64,000 nt of DNA, taken from contig NC_081553.1 in NCBI RefSeq assembly GCF_963082655.1, forward strand, positions 189,598,851 to 189,662,850, read 5' to 3'. The first letter of the stretch is position 1. Each line of letters opens with the position of its first letter. The position numbers and the translations under genes were made by a program. The notes beneath the pieces were generated by a model that saw only the letters and a list, made by a program, of their open reading frames with translations, had not been told where the DNA came from and searched no databases. This document shows, piece after piece, positions 55,330 through 64,000 of this stretch. The DNA comes from Stomoxys calcitrans. Lineage: Eukaryota > Arthropoda > Insecta > Diptera > Muscidae.

Positions 55330-57597
55330 AATACCTCACAAATGTCGCCACATTGTGAAAGGGAGACAATGTCGATGCTGGGGAAGCTACCCGATCGAAC
55401 TGTCACGATATATGCGGACAGTCAGGAGAGACTAAAAACTTTGACCGTGGGCCATAAGTGGTCGAGACTGGTTAGGAGGTGCAAAGGCCATCAAGGGAAG
55501 GGAACGTGGAGGCCGACGAATTGGCTAGGAGTACATCGTTGATGAGTGCCGATCATGCTGCTGAATGAGTGGAACCTACCATGGTCGAATTTCAATTTTA
55601 GGGTGGATGATGCGACGCACAGTGTTGCCTCTTAGGGTTGGAAAAAATTAGTGTGAGTTAACATGTAGAACTATAAGCCTTACGTCCTTTTTACTCAAAA
55701 CCATGGAACGTATTATGGATGCTATGATAAAGAAAAGGTCATCCAGCGAAATGCTCAAATACAAACAGCATGCCTATGTCAAGGGAAGGTTGGTGGAGAC
55801 TGCCCTGCACGAGGTTGTGCATAAAATACAGTAATCCTTCGATGCTGAGATGTGCACATTGGCAGTATGCAATGGCATCGAGGGGGCTTTTAGCAATGTA
55901 AGGACCGACACACTTATGCAATCCTTAGGGTGGACCCTGTCCTAGGAGACTGGGTAAACTATTTGTTAAGGAACAGGTGGAGAAATTGCTGGTCTCATGA
56001 CATAAATATAAGGGAGAAAGTGGCACAAGGCATGTCACAGAGAGGCATTTTATAGCCACTCCTTCGGGTGACCACCATAAATAACCTATTACGATGCTGA
56101 CTGAGGAAGGATTTGAACCCGTCTGCTATGCCGACGATGTTGTAATACTTCCTAGGGATAAGGATGCGAACCAGCTATGCAGAAGAGCCGAAAAGGTCTT
56201 GCATATGAAAAAGACTAGGACTTAAACCAGAGAAGACTGAAATATGCCTGTTCATAAGGAAGAAGAAGAAGAGCCAATTTGACGCACCACGTTTCCTCGA
56301 TAGAACGATTTCAATATCTGACAAGGTCAAATAGTTAGGTGTGATCTCGGACAGGAAGCTAAATTGGAAGTGTCACATTAAGGGGCATACTGGGAAATTT
56401 CACAGATGTTGCGCACTATGTAGACGGGTTGTAGGCTCGGAATGGACCCGGAATTCGAGGATAGTCCACTGGCTCTACAGGAGCGTGATTAGACCTACAC
56501 CTACATACGCTTCAGTAGTTTGTTGGATTGCTATGGAGACCAAGTGCAGCATAAGGACTATACAACCGGTTGAGAGAACATGCGGTCTTGGCAGAGGCGG
56601 AACGATGAGGTCCACTAATGGCGACCATTCTAAATATTCGGCCCATAGACATATAGATTAAATGTAAGGCATCCATTGCGGCTTTAAGACTTAAGGCGAT
56701 GTGAGAATGGATTGAGGGTAGGAGCAGGTCATGCCATCGTGCTATAGTCGAGGCGACGATTATACCCTTCCCTCCTGGAAGGAAGGGAAGAGGATTCCGA
56801 TCGGATACCTATGAAGAACCTAGAGGTCGCTGAGGCACTGCTGCCTCGCACTCGCTTGCCATCTGGAAGACCATGTTATACGGATGGATAAAAGCCATAG
56901 GACAGAGTGGGCCTGAGGGTCTTCATTGAGAACCCACGATCTGAGGTCTGTTTCAGACATTCCCATGACCATAATGCGGATCTCCGACTGCAGAGTCGTC
57001 GAGTATGAACATCTTTAAAGACGGAAAAAAGGCCATAAGGGCAATAACTACCAGGACGGTAAGATCACGAACAGTTTTGCAATGTAAGAAGGAGATTAAC
57101 GTCCTCTGAGGATAGCACGATCCGCATCGTTTTGGTGCCAGGCCATGGGAGACGAATGCGCATGCAACCCTGTGGAACAGCGAAACGGTCAGTAGGACGG
57201 CGAAAACCCTATATGGGATCCAGATCTTGTCTTTAAAGACAGTAAAATTGCCATAAGGGCAATAACTACCAGGACGGTAAGATCACGAACAGTTTTGCAA
57301 TGTAAGAAGGAGATTAACGTCCTCTGAGGATAGCACGATCCGCATCGTTTTGGTGCCAGGCCATGATGGAGTAACTGGGTATGAGAAAGCAGACGATACG
57401 GCGGTGAAAGCCAGAGGACTGCCGTCAATAAACTTGGTAAACCCGAAGCCTTTTGGGTCGACGCAGTCCGAGTTAGGGGCGTGGGCGACGAATGCGCATG
57501 CAACCCTGTGGAACAGCGAAACGGTCAGTAGGACGGCACTATACCAAACATGAACCAACTTAGGGGCGTGGCATGGAAAACGAGTAAATGTTTTATG
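55330..57597 (+). pseudogene. R1-like LINE relic (RNase H piece, RT, RNase H)
   Basis: Plus strand. A first fragment (about 55345-55545) has an RNase H-like TIYADSQ and CKGHQG. From 55690 an RT region reads KTMERIMDAMIKKRSSSEML, 'KQHAYVKGRLVETALHEVVH' and 'LAVCNGIEGAFSNVRTDTLM', then CYADDV (about 56128), 'LNWKCHIKGHTGKFHRCCAL' and 'VHWLYRSVIRPTPTYASVVC'. RNase H follows at about 56877 (CYTDG) and 57350-57540 (GHDGVTGYEKADDTAVKARG, 'NLVNPKPFGSTQSELGAWAT'). Stops, deletions and a duplicated segment make it dead. It resembles the relic at 32.3-35.3 kb. Confidence 0.8.
57032..57366 (+). repeat. Tandem duplication in the LINE RNase H region, ~218-bp offset
   Basis: The segment starting GCCATAAGGGCAATAACTAC occurs at 57032 and 57250 and stays nearly identical through 'CATCGTTTTGGTGCCAGGCC'. 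A third shared piece (GAATGCGCATGCAACCCTGT) at about 57153 and 57491 shows that the first unit lost ~120 bp that the second retains. Confidence 0.82.
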
Positions 57598-57648
57598 TAA
57601 GTCGCATGGAATTCCTAACTTAGATTTTCTTTTTCGAAGTTACTTTTT
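57598..57648 (-). mobile_element. Element E tail fragment
   Basis: GGAATTCCTAACTTAGATTT and 'TTCGAAGTTACTTTTT' are the complement of the 3' part of E2 (AAAAAGTAACCTC..AAGTTAGGAATTCC). Cut off by the family F head. Confidence 0.6.
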
Positions 57649-60498
57649 ATACCCACCACCGTAGGATAGGGGGTATATTCATTTAGTCTTTCCGTTTGTA
57701 TCACATCGAAATATCAATTGCCGACGTACAAAGTATATATATTTCGGATCTTCCTAACATTCTAAGACGATTTCTCGATGTCCGTGTGTCTGTCCGTCCG
57801 TCTGTTGTAATTACTCTACAGGCTTCAAAAATTGAGATATTGAGCTGAAATTTGGCACAGATACGTCTTTTGATACACGCTGGTTAAGTTTTTGAACAAG
57901 CCAAATCGGACCATATTTGGATATAGCTGCTATATAGACCGATCTGCCGGTAAAGTATCTAATGCATATAAATGCTTTATTTTTCATCCGATTTCACTGA
58001 AATTTAAAACCGTCAATAGTTTAGGGCTTCCCGACATATTGCGATCTGCAGATAAAGGGTCTGAAGCCCATAAAAGCTTTATATATTACCCGATTTTGCT
58101 GAAATTTAAAACAGTGGGTTATTTTACGCCTCCCGACATCTGATGTAAATATGGTTCAGATCGGACTATATTTAGATAAAGCTGTCATATAGACCGATCT
58201 CCCGATAAGAGGTCTGAAGGCCATATAAGCTTTACTTTTTATCCCATTTCGCTGAAATTAGGAATAATGCACTGCTTTAAGCCTCCCAACATCCGGCCTA
58301 AATATGGTACAGATCGGACTATATTTAGATATAGCTGTTATATAGATCAATCTGCCGATAAAGGGTCCGAAGCCCATAAAAGCTTTATTATGCCCTCCAC
58401 CATAAGAAGGGGGGTTTACTAATTTCGTCATTCTGGTTGTAACTACTCGAAATGTTCGTCTAAGACCCCATAAAGTATATATGTTCTTGATCGTCGTGAC
58501 ATTTTATGTCGATCTAGCCATGTCCGTCCGTCTGTCCGTCTGTCCGTCCATCCGTCTGTCTGTGTGTCGAAAGCACGCTAACTTCCGAAGGAGTAAAGCT
58601 AGCCGTTTGAAATTTTGCACAAATACTTCTTATTAGTGTAGGTCGGCTGGTATTGTAAATGGGCTATATCGGTTCATTTTTTGATATAGCTGCCATATAA
58701 ACCGATCTTGGGTCTTGACTTCTTGAGCCTCTAGAGTGCGCAATTCTTATCCGATTAGAATGAAATTTTGCACGACGTGTCTCGTTATAATATCCAACAA
58801 CTGTGCCAAGTATGGTTGAAATCGGTCCATGGTTTGATATAGCTGCCATATAAACCGATCTTGGGTCTTGACTTCTTGAGCCTCTAGAGCGCGCAATTCT
58901 TATCCGATTGGAATGAAATTTTGCACGACGTGTTTTGTTATGATATCCAACAACTGTGCCAAGTATGGTTCAAATCGGTCAATAACCTGATATAGCTGCC
59001 ATATAAACCGATCTGGGGTCTTGACTTCTTGAGCCTCTAGAGGGCGCAATTCTTATCCGATTGGAATGAAATTTTGCACGACATCTTGAGCCTCTAAAGG
59101 GCGCAATTCTTGTCCGATTGGAATGAAATTTTGTATGGCGAGTTTCGCTATGGCTTCCAACAACTGTGATAAGTATGGTTTAAATTGGTCCATAACCTAA
59201 TATAGCTGCCATATAAACCGATATTGGGTCTTGACTTCTTGAGCCTCTAGAGGGCGCAATTCTCATCCGATTGGAATGACATTTTTGCACGACGTGTTCT
59301 GTTAGGATATCCAACAACTGTGCCAAGTATGGTTTACATCTGTAAATAACCTGATATAGCTGCCATATAAACCGATCTTGGGTCTTGACTTCTTGAGCCT
59401 CTAGAGGGCGCAATTCTTATCCGATTGGAATGAAATTTTGCGTGAGGTTGTTTTGTTATGAGATTCAAGAACTTTGCTTAGAATGGCGCAAATCGGTTTA
59501 TAACGTGATATAGCTGCCATATAAACCGATCTTGGCTCTTGACTTCTTGAGCCTCTAGGGGGCGCAATTCGTATCTGATTAGAATGAAATTTTGTACGGC
59601 GAGTTTCGCTATGACTTCCAACATCTGTGCCAAGTATGGTTCAAATCGGGCAATAACCTGATATTGCTGCCATATAAACCGATCTTGGGTCTTGACCTCT
59701 TGAGCTTCTATAGGGCGCAATTCTTATGCGATTGGAATGAAATTTTGCACGACGTGTTTTGTTGTTATATCCAACAACTGTGCAAAATATGGTTCAAATC
59801 GGTCCATAACCTGATATAGCTGCCATATAAACCGATCTGGGATCTTGACTTCTTGAGCCTCTAGAGGTCGCATTTATTATCCGATTTGCCCAAAATTTTG
59901 TACGACAGATTCTCTCATGACCATCAACATACGTGTTAATTATGATCTGAATCGGTCTATAGCTCGATACAGCTCCCATATAAATCGATCTCTCTATTTT
60001 ACTTCTTGAGCCCCCAAAGGGCGCAATTCTTATTCGAATTGGCTGACATTTTACACAGGTCTCCAACATGTAATTTAATTGTGGTCCAAACCGGACCATA
60101 TCTTGATATCGCTCTAATAGCACAGCAAATCTTTTTTTATATCCTTTTTTGCCTAAGAAGAGATGCCGGGAGAAGAACTCGACAAATGCGATCCATGGTG
60201 GAGGGTATGTAAGATTCGGCCCGGCCGAACTTAGCACGCTTTTACTTCGTTTTTAAACGATTTCGCTAAAATTTGAAACCGTGAGTTTTTCTGAGCCTCA
60301 CGATATCCTACCTTATTATGGTTCAGATCGGTTTATAATTGGATATATCTGCCAAATAGACCAATATTTTAGACCACTCAATGTCCGTGCCGAATTTGGG
60401 TGCTTTCACCGGTTTGTGACGAAATGGGGTTTACATATATCCGAGGTGGTGGTTATCCAATGTTCGGTCCGGCCTTACTTAAGGCCTTTTTACTTGTT
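57649..60498 (+). mobile_element. Family F HINE/DINE-like element, copy F2, split by family A
   Basis: Head ATACCCACCACCGTAGGATA at 57649, core with AAAGTATATATATTTCGGAT and a GTCY tract at about 57780-57803, then F units ('AAGCCCATAAAAGCTTTA', 'GATCGGACTATATTTAGATA'). A5 interrupts it at 58387-60249. It resumes with 'GATTTCGCTAAAATTTGAAA' and ends with GAGGTGGTGGTTATCC, a worn hairpin (TTCGGTCCGGCCTTA) and 'GGCCTTTTTACTTGTT'. Confidence 0.85.
58387..60249 (+). mobile_element. Family A HINE/DINE-like element, copy A5
   Basis: Head TTATGCCCTCCACCATAAGA, mini-me core (AGTATATATGTTCTTGATCG), long GTCY tract at 58521-58565, array of ~153-bp units (58.7-59.9 kb), 'ATCCATGGTGGAGGGTATGT', hairpin TTCGGCC-C-GGCCGAA and 'CACGCTTTTACTTCG'. 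Inserted into the array of F2 at a T-run. Frames at 59180-59413, 59478-59720 and 59794-60237 are array artefacts. Confidence 0.9.
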
Positions 60499-60622
60499 AG
60501 CTTGTGCGTTGGTTCCTCCGTCTCCTCTCCCTTTTCGGTTTCTTTTGTTTAATTGGTTTGCAATTTACTATGATGAATCTTATTTGTATTCTCAATCTTT
60601 TTTCTCTTCTTATTTCTTCTAG

Positions 60623-60856
60623 GATGTACACATTGGACCTATGTCTTCAAGCGAGCTAGTAACTGTAGTTGCTAATTTCGCGCCCCTTAACCTAAGACTT
60701 CCAGACTTCATGAATTGCTTGAACCAGGAACCTATTTGGAATTGAAATCCAGTAATTCGAACACAAAATTGTTATAAGAAGTCCGGAGATGTAAATTGGA
60801 TCAATCCTTTGTGGATTGATACAATGTGCTTTCTGTGACCTCTAAAACCAAAATCG
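60623..60856 (+). other. Candidate non-coding or untranslated exon
   Basis: A strong acceptor-like context (pyrimidine-rich TTTTTTCTCTTCTTATTTCT, then TCTAG) ends at 60622, and a consensus donor (AAATCG/GTAAGT) follows at 60857. The 234-bp interval is outside any recognised repeat. Frame 1 is open for only 41 codons (DVHIGPMSSSELVTVVANFA..) and the other frames have early stops. If real it would be untranslated, lncRNA or a terminal coding exon. This rests on splice-site appearance only. Confidence 0.25.
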
Positions 60857-61925
60857 GTAAGTAGCTCAATATTGTATCTTTATCAATATATTGTTATATT
60901 GAATAGCTATTTGTTTTTTGAAATTGGAAATTGTAAATTTTTATTGAAGTTGTTTAATTTTGAGGTGGCGGGGGTACATTCTGCTTCAATATCTCAATTA
61001 CAAATTCAATGCAACCCCTGCCAAGATACATTTCCATGTAAATCTATACAATCATGCTAAAAACTAACAGAACATATACCCCTACCACATTGCTGCATAT
61101 GTATCCAGGCAATGAGTGTCGGTTGGTTTTAGTTTCCTTCTCTGTTTTTGGTTTTGACTTTGCCATCTCGTTTGTGGAAGGAAATGCAACATGTTGTTGG
61201 ACATGGTTAGAGAGAGAGGTAATCCGTAAAGGTTTTCCTATTTTTGTTGGTTGTGTTCATAAATTAAAGCAATCTTCTGAACTCATAAAAAAATATATGT
61301 ATATACAAATTTCGACAAAAAAAGAAGCGGTAAACTTAGCAAGATGCCATGAAGGTATATGCAGGATATCTTTGAATGCTTGCGTAGTAATAATGAAAGC
61401 AAATTTTATGCCACAACACTATCACGCTTCTCAAGGTTTGCCTCGCGGATGCAAATTAATGCAAATATCCTTTTGCGCACACAAACCGCATAAATTTCAG
61501 GACATTCTTGTGATATATGATATTTGGTTGTTTGTTGGCCCTATGGGATAGGAGACAACATGGCTATGATTATGACATGAATATGGTGCTACAAACCTAA
61601 TCTTAAATACACACGCACACATACGAAGGAGGTGATTTATAATTTGTGGTTAAGTATGAGTATGCAAACACAGTGATAATCATAGCCTTTATCACTGGTG
61701 TGGTGTTGTGGTTATTATATATTTGTGCATTGATTGGCAATGCTAAGAATAAGATGCGATAGTTCCTGAAGTTGAACATTATGATCGACTCAAAATCTCT
61801 ATCTAATTTTCACTCAACCATTCCCGTCCGTCTGTCTGTCGCAATAGCAATTTTTGTTCAATATTCACGAAGTATTCTACATTGGAATATAGACATTAAC
61901 AATATATTCTTGTGTCTGGAAGAAA
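60857..61925. other. Single-copy-like stretch, nothing firmly recognised
   Basis: The longest non-repeat open frame of the window lies here (61054-61551, +, 165 codons). It is cysteine-, lysine- and phenylalanine-rich without a recognisable domain or signal peptide, and composition does not differ from its flanks, so it is not called as a gene. Confidence 0.4.
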
Positions 61926-62165
61926 ATGATGGCCATGTAGAGCAGACGTTAGCATGTGCGCCTATGTCGCTAAATGCCTGGGTTTAAATTCTGGCGAGAA
62001 CTGCAGAACAATTTTTCAGCGTTAGTTATCCCCTCCTAATGCTGGTAACATTTGTGACATACTATGCCACTGAGGTATGCCATTTAGACTTGGCTTTAAA
62101 AATTGAGGTCCATACATTCAGCAAAACTTAAATCGGACAGCACTCATTGATATGTAAGAAGAGAC
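61926..62165 (+). mobile_element. tRNA-derived SINE
   Basis: Head GGCCATGTAGAGCAGACGTT (box A), box B-like GGGTTTAAATTCTGGCGAGA, then 'CCCCTCCTAATGCTGGTAAC', 'TGTGACATACTATGCCA' and the 3' part 'CGGACAGCACTCATTGATAT'. The region between is shortened. It joins a family A unit at about 62166. Confidence 0.8.
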
Positions 62166-62213
62166 TCAAGAAGTCAATATCCAAGATCGGTTTATATGAC
62201 AGCTATGGTTGCC

Positions 62214-63436
62214 CAAAAAGTAATTGCGGATTTTTTCCAAAAGAAAGTAAATGCATTTTTAATAAAACTTAGAATGAACTTTAATCAAATATATAATTGC
62301 CCGTTTTGTTCGATAACCTTTTGCCATCTTCCTGGCAAATTTAGTATTCCACGCTCATAGAACTTCTGGCCTTTATCTGCAAAAAACTGAACCACGTTCG
62401 ATTTTATAGCCTCATCATTGCCGAAAGTTTTACCATTTAAGGAGTTCTGCAAAGATCGAAAAAAATGGTAGTCTGATGGTGCAAGGTCAGGGCTATATGG
62501 TGGATGCATCAAAAGTTCCCAGCCAAGCTCACTCAGTTTGACCTATTCTGGTCGCTTCTCCTAGATGGCTGTATTCAATTTGTCCAATTGTTGACAGTAA
62601 ACATTCGAATTAATCGTTTGGTTCCTTGGAAGCAGCTCAAAATACACCACACCCTTCGAATCACACCAAACAGACAGCATAACCTTCTTTTGGTGGATAT
62701 CAGCCGTTGAAGTGGTTTGAGCTGGTTCACCATGCTTGGTGAACGTTGGTCGTTTTCGACTAACGTTGTTGTAAACAATCCATTTTTCATCTCCAGTTAT
62801 GATTGGTCTTAAAAACGGATCGAATTCATAGCGTTTAAGGTGCATATCACAAGCGTTGATTCTTCGGTTTGTTAAATGAATTTCTTTCAATACATGTGAT
62901 ACCCAAATATCAAGCTTTTTTTTCACCAGTCCAAGACTTTTTATGTGATAATGAACGGTTGATTTTGGTATATTTAACTTCTCTCCTATCTCACGCTCAG
63001 TTACATGACGATCCAATTCGATAATGCTTTGATTTGGTCCTCATCAACTTCATTTGGCCGACCTGAACGTGGCTCATCTTTAAGTAAAAAATCTCCAGAA
63101 CGGAATTTGCGAAACCAATTTTGACACTGTCTTCCTTTTTGAGGCTTTATCACCATACACATCTCGTAACTTATTAGCAACCTGCTCCGCGTTTTTTCCT
63201 TCCCGGAAATAATAAAGTAAAAAATGACGAAAATGCTCCTTTGTGGGCTCCATATTAAAATGGACGCCAAACAAACAAATGTAAACAAAATGTCGCGCAC
63301 TTTTTTTCTAAAGCAAGCTAAAAGTAACAGCTGATAACTGACAGAAGAAAGAATGCAATTACAGAGTCACAAGCCGTTGAAAAAATTTGTCAACGCCGAC
63401 TATATGAAAAATCCGCAATTACTTTTTGGGCAACCA
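62214..63436 (-). mobile_element. Largest mariner copy in the window, M13
   Basis: Terminal repeats (worn: GGTTGCCC.. and ..GGGCAACCAA) flank a ~1.2-kb element with TA duplications. Its 5' non-coding part (63300-63436) and 3' non-coding part (62214-62284) are the sequences that make up the MITEs, so this is the parent-type structure. Its transposase gene is broken (next entry). Confidence 0.92.
62285..63253 (-). pseudogene. Mariner transposase, deleted in the catalytic domain
   Basis: Start codon at 63253 (MEPTKEHFRHFLLYYFREGK), giving the N-terminal DNA-binding domain missing from the copy at 28.7 kb. A frameshift follows near 63115, then 'DEPRSGRPNEVDEDQIKAL' and a second helix-turn-helix ('VTEREIGEKLNIPKSTVHYH'). 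The first catalytic aspartate is present (TGDEKW). A deletion of about 75 bp near 62536, relative to the other copy, removes the segment with the second aspartate (HQDNAR), and a TAG lies beside it. The third aspartate survives in PYSPDLAPSDYHFF. An extra base near the end alters the last residues (NGQLYI). Not functional. The sequence resembles the cecropia/mellifera side of the mariner family, but the subfamily is not proven. Confidence 0.88.
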
Positions 63437-63586
63437 ATATATCAGGTTATGAACCGATTTGAAGCATTATTGGCACAGTTGTTGCCAGGTGAAACAAACT
63501 CCTTATGCTTGTTTGCAGCCATATCAGACAAGAATTGCTTCTTCTAGAGGTTTGAAATGTTCAGATCCTTACTTTTACTTTAATTG

Positions 63587-64000
63587 GCTATGACAGAATA
63601 TTTCTTCCACTAGCCGAATGTAGAATAGCGTTCCAAGCGCCTCGATCCTCTGCGCTCATTCTAAAATCTCTGACACCAAGTTTCGAGGTGTCTCCCACCA
63701 CTTGATCTTTCCATCGGGCTTTTGGTCTTCGCGGTTTTGCGTGTACCACCGTGTTTGCCTTCAATAGATTTCTTAGCTGGAGCTTCTTCATCCATTGTGA
63801 CAACATGACCTAACCAACGCCATCGTTACCATTCAGCTCGTGGTTCATACGTCGCCTATACTCTCCATTAACGCAAACTGGTACATATATTTTACGAAGA
63901 ATCTTTCTCTCAAATACTCCAAGTACTACCTCATCTGCTTTCATAAGTATCCATGCTTCAGAACCATATAACAGCACTATGCTATCGTCGTCATACAGCT
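63587..64000 (-). pseudogene. RTE-type LINE C-terminal end
   Basis: Minus-strand reading: ..ADEVVLGVFERKILRKIYVP, 'VCVNGEYRRRMNHEL', then MLSQWMKKLQLRNLLKANTV, 'RRPKARWKDQVVGDTSKLGV' and 'RDFRMSAEDRGAWNAILHSA'. The RxxRPxxRWKDQV..D motif is typical of the end of RTE-type LINE proteins. The rest lies beyond the window. It may be the same family as the relic at 35.3-37.7 kb, which lacks this end. Confidence 0.75.

Larger units (their letters stand above)
62166..63545 (-). repeat. Family A unit fragment split by a mariner copy
   Basis: Flanks of the mariner insertion rejoin into one minus-strand A unit: 'AGAAGTCAATATCCAAGATC', 'GGTTTATATGACAGCTA' (62166-62213), then TATCAGGTTATGAACCGATT and 'TTGGCACAGTTGTTG' (63437-63490). 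The target was the TA in GCTATATCAGG. Confidence 0.75.

Noticed and set aside
57189..57558. Minus-strand frames of 91-104 codons
   Set aside because: Antisense of the R1-like LINE RNase H region, which is readable on the plus strand.
61054..61551. 165-codon open frame as a possible gene
   Set aside because: No recognisable domain, AT-rich residue composition, no splice or start context that stands out, and composition as in its flanks.

Overview
The window looks like nuclear DNA of a higher fly, most likely a calyptrate (muscid-type) dipteran. The grounds are the mix of mini-me/DINE-like repeats (a TATATA tract, then a 'TTCTTGATC..CGATCTAGCCATG' core, then a GTCY microsatellite), mariner elements, a tRNA-derived SINE and RNase H-bearing LINEs. 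The species cannot be fixed from the sequence. No intact host protein-coding gene was found. Almost every long open frame is a relic transposon gene or a by-product of arrays whose period (153 bp) is a multiple of three.

The dominant component is a group of interspersed elements, called families A, B and F here, that have the architecture known for Helentron-associated DINE/HINE elements. Each has a subterminal inverted repeat, a mini-me core, a central tandem array, and a terminal GC hairpin (TTCGGCC-C-GGCCGAA) followed by ..TTTTACTTGTT. Families A and B each keep their own version of the subterminal repeat at both ends. A fourth array, D (11.7-13.6 kb), has no recognised ends but shares the 153-bp period. 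Family C has a G/C-tract-rich array of about 130 bp and a different 3' end (..GCGGAGTGGGCCCGGT).

On top of these lie about eleven copies of one mariner-derived MITE (~236 bp, TA target duplications) and two larger, inactive mariner copies with transposase genes (28.7-31.2 kb and 62.2-63.4 kb). There is also a fold-back Tc1/mariner derivative with 203-bp arms (12,741-13,337), a tRNA-SINE (five main copies plus head fragments, one nested in another), and a short element E (two copies with target duplications plus a fragment). Relics of three LINE families are present: an RTE-type one (35.3-37.7, 42.6-43.3, 44.5-44.8 and 63.6-64 kb), an R1-like one (32.3-35.3 and 55.3-57.6 kb) and another I-group one (44.8-46.9, 48.6 and 51.9-53.8 kb).

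Layout: 0-5.5 kb MITE, A, C, B; 5.5-8.1 kb single-copy-like DNA with nested SINEs; 8.1-10.6 kb B/A/B; 11.7-13.6 kb D array with MITE and fold-back insert; 14.3-16.3 kb A and B ends; 18-28.1 kb F, A, C, A, C; 28.7-31.2 kb mariner split by B; 32.3-35.3 kb LINE split by B; 35.3-38.9 kb RTE relic joined to A; 39.4-42.6 kb MITEs, one split by A; 42.6-53.8 kb a mosaic of LINE, A, B, C and MITE pieces; 55.3-60.5 kb LINE, then F split by A; 60.5-62 kb single-copy-like DNA with one possible exon; 62-64 kb SINE, mariner, RTE 3' end. The nesting gives a relative order: LINEs, the arrays and some mariner copies are older hosts, while MITEs and A/B copies are both hosts and invaders.

Stretches at 1-376, 5.5-7.3, 10.6-11.7, 16.3-17.5, 23.1-24.1, 31.2-32.3, 38.9-40.8, 46.9-47.9, 54.2-55.3 and 60.9-61.9 kb are AT-rich and show nothing recognisable. 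They could be intergenic or intronic.
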